A DNA stretch of 63,143 nt from positions 1 through 63,143 of IMG/VR virus record IMGVR_UViG_3300005549_000012; one strand, given 5' to 3'. Position numbers and translations under genes: made by a program. The notes under the pieces are model-generated. The model saw only the letters and a list, made by a program, of their open reading frames with translations. It ran no database searches and had not been told where the DNA came from. Origin of the DNA: a virus. This document shows, in pieces, positions 42,851 to 50,520 of this stretch; position 1 is the stretch's first letter; each line of letters opens with the position of its first letter.

Positions 42851-44287
42851 TTACGCCTCCTCAACAGGGTCCATCTCAACCTCGTCTCTCAGACGATACA
42901 GTCCAGAACCAACCGGATCATCTGCTATAGCCGATGGCCCCCAGCAGATGTCTTGCATCGAGCACTTGTAGGGGTACAAACAGCTTCTTCGATGCTGAGG
43001 AAAGTAGCGATTCAAGAACTGACGACGAACATCATCAGTCTGCTCACCTTCCAGCCAAAGTACCCCTTCCACTGCTCGCTTTTCCTGCTCTATGGTTTGC
43101 TCCAACCAATCCTGAACCTCAACATCATTCCTGAAATAAGGAACCGGATTGATAACCACGGTCGGCAACGGCAAGCTCGGCTGGACCTCTCCTGTGAGCA
43201 GCTTTGCAACCCACTCTTTGACCGTCATCTGCTCCCAGATGTTCACCTGCTGCCAGCTATCACTCAGCCGATGATTAGCGTTGCCTTCACACATGATCGG
43301 CTTGCCACCCTTGGTCGTTCCCTTCTGGTGCCGAAGCTCACATTTGTACCAGTAGCTATGAGCGTATTCTTTCTCACCCAGCAGCCCAGCGTCGATAGCC
43401 CACGGATGCAGCAAGCCATTCTTGATCTGGTAGACGTTCAGCTTTTCGTTTAGCTCTCGCCGGCCTTTTATGAGATAGGTCATCTGGGTTCCATAGATCC
43501 GTACTCGTGGTAGTGGCTGAGCCTCCTCTGGATCACAGTCTGGATAGCTGGGTTGGTTATTCAGCCGGTACTCAACACAAACCATCTCACTGATCCCCTG
43601 AACATCATGCCTATTAGCGTTCTCCTGTCTCTTGTCCCAGCCGTTGGCTGTTTTCAAGCTCCAGACGTAGAGAGAGCCATCGCTTCTCTTGCGAAGCAGA
43701 GCATCAGCGCGGGAGCGGAGGTCTATACCACCGACTTTGCCTGATCCCCCGCAGACTCCACATTCAGTAGCGATTTGCATTCCTGATTCTACAACTCGAC
43801 CATTGCCGTTACAGTTGTTGCAGGTTTCCGAAGCCCCAACCAGAGGCATAACATCCCACTGCTCCACCTCAAGCACTTCATATTCTTTCAGCAACCAGGG
43901 CAGTCCGTCAGGATGCTCGGCCCACATTCTCAAGGTCAGTTCGATCAACGAGCAGTGCTCGTCTTGAATCCACTGCATTGACTCGTTGATCGTTACATCT
44001 ACCTCATGTGTTTCATAGGCTTGTTTGAATTCTGCGAGAGCGGCTTCGACAGCTATATCAACGGTGGTTAAATCATCGGTATCTATTTGCATCGCGCCGA
44101 GCCCCAGAGCCTTGATCTTCAACAGAACCTCAACCCCTTTATGCACCGCTGAACCTGTTGCAAGAGGCAAGCTGAGCTTCGATGTCTCCAAGCCCCTGCC
44201 CTCGAAATCTTTTTCGAGATAGCGAAGCCTCGGACATTTCTGCTGGCTCTCGATCCGGCTTCTGGATGTAAGATAAGCTGCTGTCAT
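42851..44287 (-). CDS. PD-(D/E)XK nuclease, Cas4/RecB-like, with DnaJ-type zinc insert
   Basis: 478 residues from ATG 44287 (AAGGAAAAGAA upstream). SRSRIESQQKCPRLRYLEKD and LATGSAVHKGVEVLL are the opening motifs of RecB/Cas4-like nucleases; SRADALLRK and YVWSLKTAN correspond to the D...(D/E)XK catalytic strand pair, though the acidic residue of EXK appears to be Ser. A Cys cluster near the end (CLYPYKCSMQDIC) with the early Cys may hold Fe-S. Between them is an inserted CNNCNGNG...CGVCGGSG, the CxxCxGxG pair of DnaJ zinc domains. Together with the Sak4-like ATPase it likely makes recombination or replication substrates. Confidence 0.75.
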   Translation of the reverse strand: MTAAYLTSRSRIESQQKCPRLRYLEKDFEGRGLETSKLSLPLATGSAVHKGVEVLLKIKALGLGAMQIDTDDLTTVDIAVEAALAEFKQAYETHEVDVTINESMQWIQDEHCSLIELTLRMWAEHPDGLPWLLKEYEVLEVEQWDVMPLVGASETCNNCNGNGRVVESGMQIATECGVCGGSGKVGGIDLRSRADALLRKRSDGSLYVWSLKTANGWDKRQENANRHDVQGISEMVCVEYRLNNQPSYPDCDPEEAQPLPRVRIYGTQMTYLIKGRRELNEKLNVYQIKNGLLHPWAIDAGLLGEKEYAHSYWYKCELRHQKGTTKGGKPIMCEGNANHRLSDSWQQVNIWEQMTVKEWVAKLLTGEVQPSLPLPTVVINPVPYFRNDVEVQDWLEQTIEQEKRAVEGVLWLEGEQTDDVRRQFLNRYFPQHRRSCLYPYKCSMQDICWGPSAIADDPVGSGLYRLRDEVEMDPVEEA

Positions 44288-44412
44288 TTCTTTTCCTTGA
44301 TTGCGTACTTTATAAACAGTAATCCGATGTAGCACATCAACCCCACAGCGACAACAGCAATCACCAAATCGCGGAGGGCTGCGATTATGTCCAGAGCGTC
44401 TTCATGTGTCAT
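44284..44412 (-). CDS. Small single-TM protein (42 aa), paralogue A
   Basis: Begins MTHEDALDIIAALRD, then one transmembrane helix (LVIAVVAVGLMCYIGLLFI) and a basic end. Its stop overlaps the nuclease ATG (ATGA). It is a near-duplicate in layout of the gene at 44420-44593, which also starts MTHEDA. Confidence 0.6.
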   Translation of the reverse strand: MTHEDALDIIAALRDLVIAVVAVGLMCYIGLLFIKYAIKEKK

Positions 44413-44419
44413 GCCACCA

Positions 44420-44593
44420 CTACCTTTTATCCTTGATTGCTTCTACTACTTCTCTGATTGCAGTTGTAACTCGCCAGTCCGAGAACAAGGAATTGACTGT
44501 AAGCATTACCCCTACTACGATCACCGACATAAAGGCCAACCAGCCCAGTTGGTTCAGTATTGCAATCAGAGCTTGTGCATCTTCATGTGTCAT
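44420..44593 (-). CDS. Small single-TM protein (57 aa), paralogue B
   Basis: Begins MTHEDAQALIAILNQ followed by a TM helix (GWLAFMSVIVVGVMLTV) and an amphipathic end (VTTAIREVVEAIKDKR). Start coupled to the preceding stop by ATGA. Tandem paralogue of the gene at 44284-44412. Inner-membrane location likely; function unknown. Confidence 0.6.
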   Translation of the reverse strand: MTHEDAQALIAILNQLGWLAFMSVIVVGVMLTVNSLFSDWRVTTAIREVVEAIKDKR

Positions 44594-44814
44594 TTCACTT
44601 GTTCCTTCAACCTCGGCTTCCTTGGTTTATTGGTGTTCTTCCTGATAGCCCTCAACGAGTCTGGAATACCTGTGAAGTTTGAGCAGCTTAACAACCTATT
44701 TAGCTTTTGCAACTCATCCCTGATGTCCATCAGGACGGCGAGCCGGGCTTGGTCTCCGGTGACGGTACCTTCTCCTATTCTCCAGTTCAGATTCCGCCTT
44801 CTCGTATCACTCAT
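44590..44814 (-). CDS. Hypothetical protein (74 aa)
   Basis: A basic protein with a helical centre (TGDQARLAVLMDIRDELQKL). ATGA overlaps on both sides tie it into the operon. Function unknown. Confidence 0.6.
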   Translation of the reverse strand: MSDTRRRNLNWRIGEGTVTGDQARLAVLMDIRDELQKLNRLLSCSNFTGIPDSLRAIRKNTNKPRKPRLKEQVK

Positions 44815-44942
44815 TTCACCGGCTCCTCATGCCCACACTTCCTGCACCAGCGCAGTGGCTTACCGTTGTTCTTTTTGACAAGGGTGTTAGACGAATTACA
44901 CTTGACACAGCGTAGTTGATCTGATGATTGTTTCTTTCCCAT
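44811..44942 (-). CDS. Zinc-ribbon protein (43 aa)
   Basis: Two Cys pairs (RCVKCNSSNTLVKK and WCRKCGHEEP) spaced as in a zinc ribbon. First gene after a probable leftward promoter, coupled to the next by ATGA. Likely nucleic-acid binding. Confidence 0.6.
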   Translation of the reverse strand: MGKKQSSDQLRCVKCNSSNTLVKKNNGKPLRWCRKCGHEEPVK

Positions 44943-44951
44943 AACGAGCCA

Positions 44952-44981
44952 AGACTACACGCACGCATACACACTTGTCAA
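44952..44981 (-). promoter_or_regulatory. Leftward sigma70-type promoter
   Basis: On the minus strand TTGACA (44981-44976), 18-base spacer, TAGTCT (44957-44952) with TG just before it. It lies ten bases upstream of the zinc-ribbon ATG, so the leader would be very short. Confidence 0.55.
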
Positions 44982-45036
44982 CTACAAAATCTTGTATGGG
45001 GACTTCAAAGAAAACTACCGTTCTGCTGCTCTCAAT

Positions 45037-45333
45037 TCAGGAACCCTGGTTGCCCTTGGCCAGATGATGACCTTTATGCCGATATGCACATCTAACATCT
45101 ATCACGTGCTCCTCCAAAACCTTCTTAACCAGCTCTGCCTCTTTTCTGGCTAGATGCCGCTCTATCCTAGCCCTCGCTCCATGCGCCGGCTCACAGTAGA
45201 GCTGGCTCGGTAGACGAGGCTGGAAGCTCTTGGAGCAGCTTTTGAGGAGACAGACCCTCTGGGCCGGTTCAGCCCCGGCTTGGGGGCTGGAAGGGCTAGA
45301 AGAACCGTTATAACGGTTATTTAATGACTGCAT
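45037..45333 (-). CDS. Zinc-finger-like protein (98 aa)
   Basis: ATG 45333 overlaps the end of the HNH gene. Contains RVCLLKSCSKSFQPRLPS and QLYCEPAHGARARIER, a pattern like short phage zinc-finger proteins. C terminus His-rich (YRHKGHHLAKGN). Function unknown. Confidence 0.5.
   Translation of the reverse strand: MQSLNNRYNGSSSPSSPQAGAEPAQRVCLLKSCSKSFQPRLPSQLYCEPAHGARARIERHLARKEAELVKKVLEEHVIDVRCAYRHKGHHLAKGNQGS
45303..45318. promoter_or_regulatory. Perfect 16-bp palindrome
   Basis: AACCGTTATAACGGTT lies just inside the start of the zinc-finger-like gene and overlaps the HNH stop. A possible operator for a dimeric regulator. Confidence 0.4.
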
Positions 45334-45610
45334 GAGCGCAATTCTCCTTGGCACAACCGGGCTTTCTTTCAAACCGGAAGCTCCATTCGACCCGGATTTT
45401 GCTTCCATCCGTAGCCTTTTTCAATAAGTTACAGCGATGATGTACTGCTTGAAAATTCTGTTCGCAGTCAGCCCCTCCCCTTGCTCTGGGGATTATGTGA
45501 TCCATTGCAGCCCCGTTCAGAGAAGGCAAGCTACAACCACAGAGGGCACATTGGGCTTTCTGTTCTTTCTCCAGCCGGTGGTATAGCAGCTCTCGGTTCC
45601 TTGGTTTCAT
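45317..45610 (-). CDS. HNH endonuclease (97 aa)
   Basis: Carries CALCGCSLPSLNGAAMDHII, PRARGGADCEQNFQAVHHR and CNLLKK: a CxxC zinc-binding HNH (type of McrA/phage HNH nucleases). ATG 45610 (MKPRNREL) is preferred over upstream starts because the region before it holds operator-like repeats. It may be a free-standing HEN or a packaging/replication nuclease. Confidence 0.75.
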   Translation of the reverse strand: MKPRNRELLYHRLEKEQKAQCALCGCSLPSLNGAAMDHIIPRARGGADCEQNFQAVHHRCNLLKKATDGSKIRVEWSFRFERKPGCAKENCAHAVIK

Positions 45611-45654
45611 CAGGTCCAGGCTTCCAGTCTCAAATCTCGGTCTACTCCCATACA

Positions 45655-45672
45655 CCCACTCTATAGAGTGGG
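45655..45672. promoter_or_regulatory. Perfect 18-bp palindrome (operator candidate)
   Basis: CCCACTCTATAGAGTGGG, in the non-coding gap upstream of the HNH gene. Strict two-fold symmetry is typical of dimeric repressor sites. Confidence 0.45.
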
Positions 45673-45699
45673 GTGTTGGGTGGGAGTGGCATAGACGAA

Positions 45700-45742
45700 C
45701 TACCAAAAAACACGTTGGTAGTATTTGGTAGTAATGGTAGTC
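45700..45742. repeat. ACTACCA box cluster
   Basis: Three direct copies on the minus strand (GACTACCATT, ACTACCAAAT, ACTACCAACG at about 45742-45714) plus one inverted copy at 45700-45706. The last direct and the inverted copy form an 8-bp inverted repeat (ACTACCAA/TTGGTAGT). It lies between the helicase stop and the HNH gene. Confidence 0.55.
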
Positions 45743-46715
45743 AATCCTTGTAGTCCTTTATATCCACAACTTTAGCTCCTGGCTTGCTTCTTGGTAATCG
45801 CTCGTTAAGCATGGTTTTGCCAAAGTCAGTTATGTGGTACGGATCGCCTTTTTGGGCTTGGTACAAGTGGGAGTCGCTCTTTAGCTTGCTCAAAATTCTG
45901 AAAAGGCTAGTGCTTGGAATGTTTAGCGCCTCGCTTATCTGTTTTGCCGTTGCTCCGTAGGGATCAAAGACTGGAAGGCTCAAAAACTCCAAAATTCGTA
46001 GCCCGCTCTTGGTCAGCTCCGAGGACTCAGGCACGACCTCAGCAGGCAGCATCACCCCTGATTCCAGAACCGGCAAGAACCTGTATAGCTCCGTCTCCCA
46101 AGGCTGGCCATCCTTCGCCTTCGAGCACATTACGCGAATGATTCCATCTGCCTCCGTCATCTCGATCATTGCATCAGCAGCCCCCCGCATCGCGCTACTA
46201 CCTCTTTCGCCCCTCTCAGCCTTGTTGCTGTGGTGAACCAGCGTTACCCCACAATCCAAACCTCTCTGCATCTTGGCACAGTTTTGAATAGCCATTCCGG
46301 TGTCTTTAGCCGCGTTCTCATCCCCACCAACAAGGCATCGGGCATAGGTATCGAAAACAACCAGAGCAACCCCCGGCAGGTCTGCCTTTATCTGCTTTAT
46401 GAAGTCATCGGGAGTTTCTCTAAGGTTGATTTCGTGCAGGATGAAGTGAAGGTTATCCGCGGATCTTCGCCAATAGTCACACCAGGCTTGAATCCTGATG
46501 TTCAGCCCACTAACACCCTCAGCAGCAACGTAGAGAACCGGCTCCGTTTGTGCGATCGACAAGGCTTGATGAAGCATGTAGAAGCTCTTGAAGCAACCGC
46601 TGGGACCGAACAGGACATTTAAGCCTTTGGCTACTAAGTGAGTATCTGCTAGATGTTTGACCGATGGATAATTGGCGAGTTCAGGTGCGGAGACAAGGCG
46701 CAGTCGTTGAGCCAC
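45741..46715 (-). CDS. RepA-like replicative helicase / AAA ATPase
   Basis: 324 residues, GTG start with TGAGG upstream. Walker A FGPSGCFKSF (~residues 36-45) and Walker B ALVVFDTYAR (~115) define a RecA-fold RepA-type helicase (AAA_25 group). The C-terminal 80 residues have a winged-helix pattern (ATAKQISEALNIPSTSLFRI) followed by a Lys/Asp tail. It probably unwinds or loads at the phage origin and works with the UDG-polymerase fusion. Confidence 0.8.
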   Translation of the reverse strand: MAQRLRLVSAPELANYPSVKHLADTHLVAKGLNVLFGPSGCFKSFYMLHQALSIAQTEPVLYVAAEGVSGLNIRIQAWCDYWRRSADNLHFILHEINLRETPDDFIKQIKADLPGVALVVFDTYARCLVGGDENAAKDTGMAIQNCAKMQRGLDCGVTLVHHSNKAERGERGSSAMRGAADAMIEMTEADGIIRVMCSKAKDGQPWETELYRFLPVLESGVMLPAEVVPESSELTKSGLRILEFLSLPVFDPYGATAKQISEALNIPSTSLFRILSKLKSDSHLYQAQKGDPYHITDFGKTMLNERLPRSKPGAKVVDIKDYKD

Positions 46716-46744
46716 GATAGTACCTCAGCAAGAACGTGATTCCA

Positions 46745-46829
46745 TTCTCATTGAGGCCGGTTGAAGGTGGGCCAGGAACTCAAAGTTCCGTCGAACCTGC
46801 CCCTGGCCCTACGTTCTCAATGAGGCTGG
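46745..46829. repeat. Direct repeats flanking an inverted repeat, helicase leader
   Basis: TTCTCATTGAGGCCGG (46745-46760) and TTCTCAATGAGGCTGG (46814-46829) flank GGGCCAGG (46769-46776) / CCTGGCCC (46802-46809), with a small GGAACT/AGTTCC hairpin inside. All of this lies between the helicase promoter and its GTG, so it would be in the 5' leader. Could be an RNA regulator or a protein-binding/origin site. Confidence 0.5.
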
Positions 46830-46837
46830 TCTTGTTG

Positions 46838-46866
46838 ATAATACTACCAACCACGTCAAGGCTCAA
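46838..46866 (-). promoter_or_regulatory. Leftward promoter for helicase
   Basis: TTGAGC (46866-46861), 17-base spacer, TATTAT (46843-46838) on the minus strand. An ATACTACCAAC box (46841-46851, plus strand) covers the -10, so a box-binding protein could regulate it. The leader would be about 120 bases. Confidence 0.55.
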
Positions 46867-46934
46867 CAACTATTGGCTGAAAGGGAGCAAGAAAAACGAA
46901 AGAATAAGCTGAAAGCTGGATAGTTACTTTCCAG

Positions 46935-47189
46935 CTACTCAGCATCCAGCCCAATCAGAGCACTCACGTCAGCTACGTACAACCTGATAAACTCCTCGAA
47001 GGTCTTCAGGGTTTGAGCTGATGGGGTGATTTTTATACTCTCATTGTAACCACCTGAATGCTGGCGGGCGACGACCTTATCAGCAGAGCTCATCAAAACA
47101 TAGCTTGCCTGAAGTTCGTACCCGCCATTTTCCTTGTCACGACTGGCGGTCACGCTCTCGACTCTAACTCCGCTAATCGTGATAGCCAT
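46935..47189 (-). CDS. Hypothetical protein (84 aa)
   Basis: A beta-rich protein (AITISGVRVESVTASRDKEN; GYELQASYVLMSSADKVVAR) with a helical end. Its start coincides with the stop of the preceding gene. Function unknown. Confidence 0.6.
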   Translation of the reverse strand: MAITISGVRVESVTASRDKENGGYELQASYVLMSSADKVVARQHSGGYNESIKITPSAQTLKTFEEFIRLYVADVSALIGLDAE

Positions 47190-47404
47190 TACTCGTCACC
47201 TCCTAGCACTGTGTTCTCGTCCACGGTTTCAACAGAAAGCTCCCGTAGCTGCTTTCGCAGTTCTGCTATCCGATCCGTGGCCTTCTGGATTTTCTGTTGC
47301 TGTTGCTCGATCTCTCCAATGAGATCACGAGCAGTTCGTTTTGCATCATGCTCTCGTTCCTCATTGGCTTCAGCGATGATCCTACTAAGTTTATCCCGTT
47401 CCAT
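47189..47404 (-). CDS. Coiled-coil protein (71 aa)
   Basis: Long charged helix (LIGEIEQQQQKIQKATDRIA; ELRKQLRELSVETVDE). ATG follows an AGGAGC site. Function unknown. Confidence 0.6.
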   Translation of the reverse strand: MERDKLSRIIAEANEEREHDAKRTARDLIGEIEQQQQKIQKATDRIAELRKQLRELSVETVDENTVLGGDE

Positions 47405-47444
47405 AAGTTTAGCTCCTCGGTTTTGGGCGCAGTGTTTCAGCGCA

Positions 47445-47573
47445 TCATGACCAACTCCTTCTAATCTGCTCAGGCAAACTCAACCTTTTACGGATGAACC
47501 CCCACCTGTTTCTCTCCCAGATAACCCCGTCACAGTTCGGGCGAAATAGTTTCTGTAGTAGTCGTTTCAGCAT
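47445..47573 (-). CDS. Small basic protein (42 aa)
   Basis: ATG 47573 with GAGGATTCGAGAG upstream; basic, Trp-containing (MLKRLLQKLFRPNCDG; WERNRWGFIRKRLSLPEQ). It overlaps the upstream gene by 44 bases. Function unknown. Confidence 0.45.
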   Translation of the reverse strand: MLKRLLQKLFRPNCDGVIWERNRWGFIRKRLSLPEQIRRSWS

Positions 47574-47766
47574 CTCTCGAATCCTCCTGTTTTTGACTGG
47601 GTGCCTTGAACGCTTTGATACCATCCACTGCACCCTGCATGTATGCCGAGGCAAAAGCCACCTCAAGAGTTATGACATAATCAGGATGAACAAAAGGTTT
47701 GAAATCAGCCATCAACTCAGCCAATAATTCTTTCTTCTTTGGCTCTATAGCCTCTAAGATATTCAT
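47530..47766 (-). CDS. Hypothetical protein (78 aa)
   Basis: Helical N-terminal half (EAIEPKKKELLAELMADFKP) and Thr/Glu-rich end. AGGGGAAAAG precedes the ATG. Function unknown. Confidence 0.6.
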   Translation of the reverse strand: MNILEAIEPKKKELLAELMADFKPFVHPDYVITLEVAFASAYMQGAVDGIKAFKAPSQKQEDSRDAETTTTETISPEL

Positions 47767-47781
47767 GGACTTTTCCCCTCT

Positions 47782-47961
47782 TTAGGCTGGCGTCTTCCCG
47801 CCCGCCATCTGAATAACCTTCCGGCCCGCCCACGATCCCACAAACCGGCCCGCAACCGTTACAACGACCCCATCATTGTAAACCGTCAACGTCGCATTTG
47901 CCTTCAACGCCAGGTCGAAAACCTTATCTAATAGCGGCTTGATCTCTTGCTCTGGATTCAT
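47782..47961 (-). CDS. Hypothetical protein (59 aa)
   Basis: Short protein with a beta hairpin (ATLTVYNDGVVVTVAGRFVG) and a C-terminal helix. Coupled to the upstream gene by ATGA overlap. Function unknown. Confidence 0.6.
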   Translation of the reverse strand: MNPEQEIKPLLDKVFDLALKANATLTVYNDGVVVTVAGRFVGSWAGRKVIQMAGGKTPA

Positions 47962-48101
47962 AAATCAACCGCCTCTTGGCCAGCTTCCAGCCCATGCTCC
48001 TCACCGCATTCCGCATGAGCAGCGCATCGCTCATTTGTCTCTGGATCGATGAACCAGTACAAGGTTCTATCGTCTGGAATGTTGCAACACGAACAGATCA
48101 T
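47958..48101 (-). CDS. Small Cys/His protein (47 aa)
   Basis: MICSCCNIPDDRTLYWFI and RCAAHAECGEEHG provide paired Cys/His ligands for zinc. ATGA overlaps on both sides. Typical of short phage zinc proteins of unknown role. Confidence 0.6.
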   Translation of the reverse strand: MICSCCNIPDDRTLYWFIDPETNERCAAHAECGEEHGLEAGQEAVDL

Positions 48102-48250
48102 TGCACCGTCAGCCTTTCAATCCTTCCGCTCCACCTAACCCTAACCACCTTGCAACCATGCTTCCCCAGCTCGACCTTGAATTGTTCCAAGGTCAACCAC
48201 TCAGGAAAGCAAAGCTCCTGGTTGCAGGATAGACAGTAGAGCCAGATCAT
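48098..48250 (-). CDS. Small Cys-containing protein (50 aa)
   Basis: MIWLYCLSCNQELCFPEW contains a CxxC pair; the rest is a basic strand/helix (GCKVVRVRWSGRIERL). ATGA-coupled at both ends. Function unknown. Confidence 0.6.
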   Translation of the reverse strand: MIWLYCLSCNQELCFPEWLTLEQFKVELGKHGCKVVRVRWSGRIERLTVQ

Positions 48251-48567
48251 TGATTGCCTTCTGCCTTGCTTATAGCTGCATCAATCCGTTCTACAACAGG
48301 GTCTACCGGATAGCCTGTGAGTTTTTGCAGGGCGAGTAGAAACCTTCGTTCTTCCTTGAGGGCTTCCAGCATCTCAGGAGCGGCGGCTATCAGGTTTGCG
48401 TTTGCCTGTATGGTCGCCTTGCTATGTAATACTCTACCTCCACCACTCATTGTAGCGATTAGAGCTTCTTCGTTTGTGTGTATATAAAGCATGAAGCCGG
48501 TTAATGTCTGTTTCCACGGTCCCGGCGTGTACTTCACCTTGTTCTCTTGCTCACTTGCTTTGCTCAT
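48247..48567 (-). CDS. Common phage accessory protein (106 aa)
   Basis: TPGPWKQTL...ANANLIAAAPEMLEALKEE is a pattern seen in many phage and prophage proteins of unknown function. Strong GGAGAGAA site and ATGA overlap with the next gene. Confidence 0.65.
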   Translation of the reverse strand: MSKASEQENKVKYTPGPWKQTLTGFMLYIHTNEEALIATMSGGGRVLHSKATIQANANLIAAAPEMLEALKEERRFLLALQKLTGYPVDPVVERIDAAISKAEGNQ

Positions 48568-48761
48568 TGTTTCTCTCCTCTCCTACTAATCCACCATCTC
48601 CCCTCTCGATCCTGCTTCACGTTCAACCGCTTTTCTGCTTGGAGCCGCCGAACAGTAGGGCTCTCAGCCGTTCGTTGATGAACCCTTATCCTCGGCAACC
48701 TCGAAAGGCATTGCATAACGGTTGCCTCTGCTACATCGACGCTCTGCTGTTGCTGTTCCAT
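48564..48761 (-). CDS. Hypothetical protein, HTH-like (65 aa)
   Basis: ATG 48761 follows GGAGGAGAC. MEQQQQSVDVAEATVMQCLS and ESPTVRRLQAEKRLNVKQDREGRW look like a small winged helix-turn-helix, but I cannot assign a family. Confidence 0.55.
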   Translation of the reverse strand: MEQQQQSVDVAEATVMQCLSRLPRIRVHQRTAESPTVRRLQAEKRLNVKQDREGRWWISRRGEKQ

Positions 48762-48797
48762 GTCTCCTCCAATCCTCAATCGTGTACTCACGAGGGG

Positions 48798-48843
48798 ACC
48801 GCCAGCCCATCCAGGACTCTCCCACGAATGGGCCGGCGGTTTT
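48798..48843. terminator. Long GC-rich hairpin between early genes
   Basis: ACCGCC-A-GCCCAT pairs with ATGGGC-C-GGCGGT (12 bp, one mismatch) around a 17-nt loop. On the plus strand it is followed by TTTT; in the leftward mRNA it has no U-tract there. In the leftward operon it is more likely a stability or processing element. Confidence 0.5.
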
Positions 48844-48858
48844 GCCGCGCCGAGAGGG

Positions 48859-49716
48859 TTAGTTATCGGCGGCGGTCAACTCAAGTTCAACCGCTTTGAT
48901 CTCATAATCAAAAGGAAACTCCACCAACACATCCAGCAATCTCGACTTCAGCTCTAGCGAAACCGGCGAGCGCCAGCCGAACGAGAACACACCCTTATGG
49001 TTGTAGTAAATCACGTTGTCGATCTTGATTCCATGATCCAACAACCAAAGCAACCCATCCCGTTCAGCTATCGCATTGCGCGTCTCATTCTCACACTTCC
49101 GTACAATATCCCGCCTCTGCTTTATCAACCTTGCCTTGCCCCGCTCAGTCGATCCATGCAACTGGGCCTCTATGTACAAAGGCATCAGATACTCAATCTC
49201 TGCATCAGTCAGCGGTTGAAACTCGTTGCTGCTCTCATCAATGGGCCTCAGCCGCGTCAATCGTAAGTCACCCTCTTTCAGATACTCACTATCCAGGCAG
49301 TGAGGACAAAACACGTAACCTTTTGCAGCCGGCTCTTGCTTTCCACAATAGCCACACTTCACTGTATTGCGCCGGATCTCCCGCATCGCATCGGTCTGCT
49401 CAAGATAGTGACCTTGCTTGAGCCGTTTGGCATACATCTGATAATCCTGCGCCCAGTCAAACACTCTTAATCCTGATTCGCTAATCCCCTCAACTGGGCC
49501 AGTATTCCACTGGTTCTCAAACAGAAAAGCGGCTTCAAGCTCTATCTCTTTTCCGTCCAGCTCGGGCCGATAGAATGAAGATCCTCCATGAGCCTCAAAG
49601 CATTTCAGCCCTTGGGCCTGTAGCTTCTCGCACAGCTCTTTGTACTTCAACTTGTCGTCTTCAACACGTAGATTGAAGCTATAAGCGTGATACGCCGTTC
49701 TCAAATTGTCTGACAT
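48859..49716 (-). CDS. Hypothetical zinc-ribbon protein (285 aa)
   Basis: Contains a central CGYCGKQEPAAKGYVFCPHC zinc ribbon (residues ~117-136) flanked by alpha/beta regions (QRRDIVRKCENETRNAIAER). No catalytic motif recognised. Preceded by the GGAGGGTTAGAAA ribosome site that recurs in this block. Confidence 0.6.
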   Translation of the reverse strand: MSDNLRTAYHAYSFNLRVEDDKLKYKELCEKLQAQGLKCFEAHGGSSFYRPELDGKEIELEAAFLFENQWNTGPVEGISESGLRVFDWAQDYQMYAKRLKQGHYLEQTDAMREIRRNTVKCGYCGKQEPAAKGYVFCPHCLDSEYLKEGDLRLTRLRPIDESSNEFQPLTDAEIEYLMPLYIEAQLHGSTERGKARLIKQRRDIVRKCENETRNAIAERDGLLWLLDHGIKIDNVIYYNHKGVFSFGWRSPVSLELKSRLLDVLVEFPFDYEIKAVELELTAADN

Positions 49717-49826
49717 TTTCTAACCCTCCATTCTCAAGATTCGATCATTCAATTAACCTGATGAAATAACCCGCGTTGTTATCGCTGACGCGGCCCAGCG
49801 AGGAGGGTTAGATCCCTCCAATCCCT

Positions 49827-50435
49827 TCACAGCGCCATGCACTGCTCAATCTTCTGCACCTGTTCAGTCTCATAAACCCGACTCGACTTTGCCGCGTCCT
49901 CAGCCTCTTTCCTGCAATAGGCGAAGCCGAAGAATCCCCAGCACGAGTCAACGTGTTCGCCGTCCTCATCCTCAACCATATATCCGTACACGTCGCCTCT
50001 TAGATATTGATCGTATTCCTCAACTTCACCCCCAAGCTGACGCTCCACAGACTCAATCGGCGCTCCCAGCTCCTCAGCTCTTGCCTTTGTGATGTAAGCA
50101 AAGCCAACCGTCCCGCTATCCCAGCCGGCGCTATCGCTCCAATGACTGCCGCCTCCAGTCCACATATGCAGCCCGCTATGATCCAGCAAGCTCAGCGGCA
50201 CCAGGCAAACAGCTCCCTCAGTCATTCTCAGATACCGCTCCAACAACTTGAATCCTCCACGTCTCACTGCTTCAAGCTCCGTCTCCGTTGCCTTGCGATC
50301 GCCCAGCTCATAGTTTCTGTGTTCACACACCATGACACACAGATTGTCGTGCTCTCTTGGATTCATAGGATCTTCATCCTGATAAATCTTGACGGTGTAA
50401 CCGCTCTGCTCGAATGTTTCTATTGCATGTTCCAT
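49827..50435 (-). CDS. Conserved phage hypothetical protein (202 aa)
   Basis: The pattern AVCLVPLSLLDHSGLHMWTG...GWDSGTVGFAYITKARAEEL is familiar from many phage genomes, always of unknown function. Acidic overall (pI low). GGAGGGTTAGAAC precedes the ATG. Confidence 0.65.
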   Translation of the reverse strand: MEHAIETFEQSGYTVKIYQDEDPMNPREHDNLCVMVCEHRNYELGDRKATETELEAVRRGGFKLLERYLRMTEGAVCLVPLSLLDHSGLHMWTGGGSHWSDSAGWDSGTVGFAYITKARAEELGAPIESVERQLGGEVEEYDQYLRGDVYGYMVEDEDGEHVDSCWGFFGFAYCRKEAEDAAKSSRVYETEQVQKIEQCMAL

Positions 50436-50520
50436 TGTTCTAACCCTCCAACTCAGAAATTGTTGCCGCTACCCTACCACATTCTCATCGCCCCGCAGCG
50501 TGAAGGCGCGAGAAAGGAAA

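Noticed and set aside
46716-46934. A plus-strand gene (frame ending QEKRKNKLKAG) upstream of the helicase
   Set aside because: The frame looks protein-like near its end but has no ATG, GTG or TTG start, and the region contains the helicase promoter and leader repeats.
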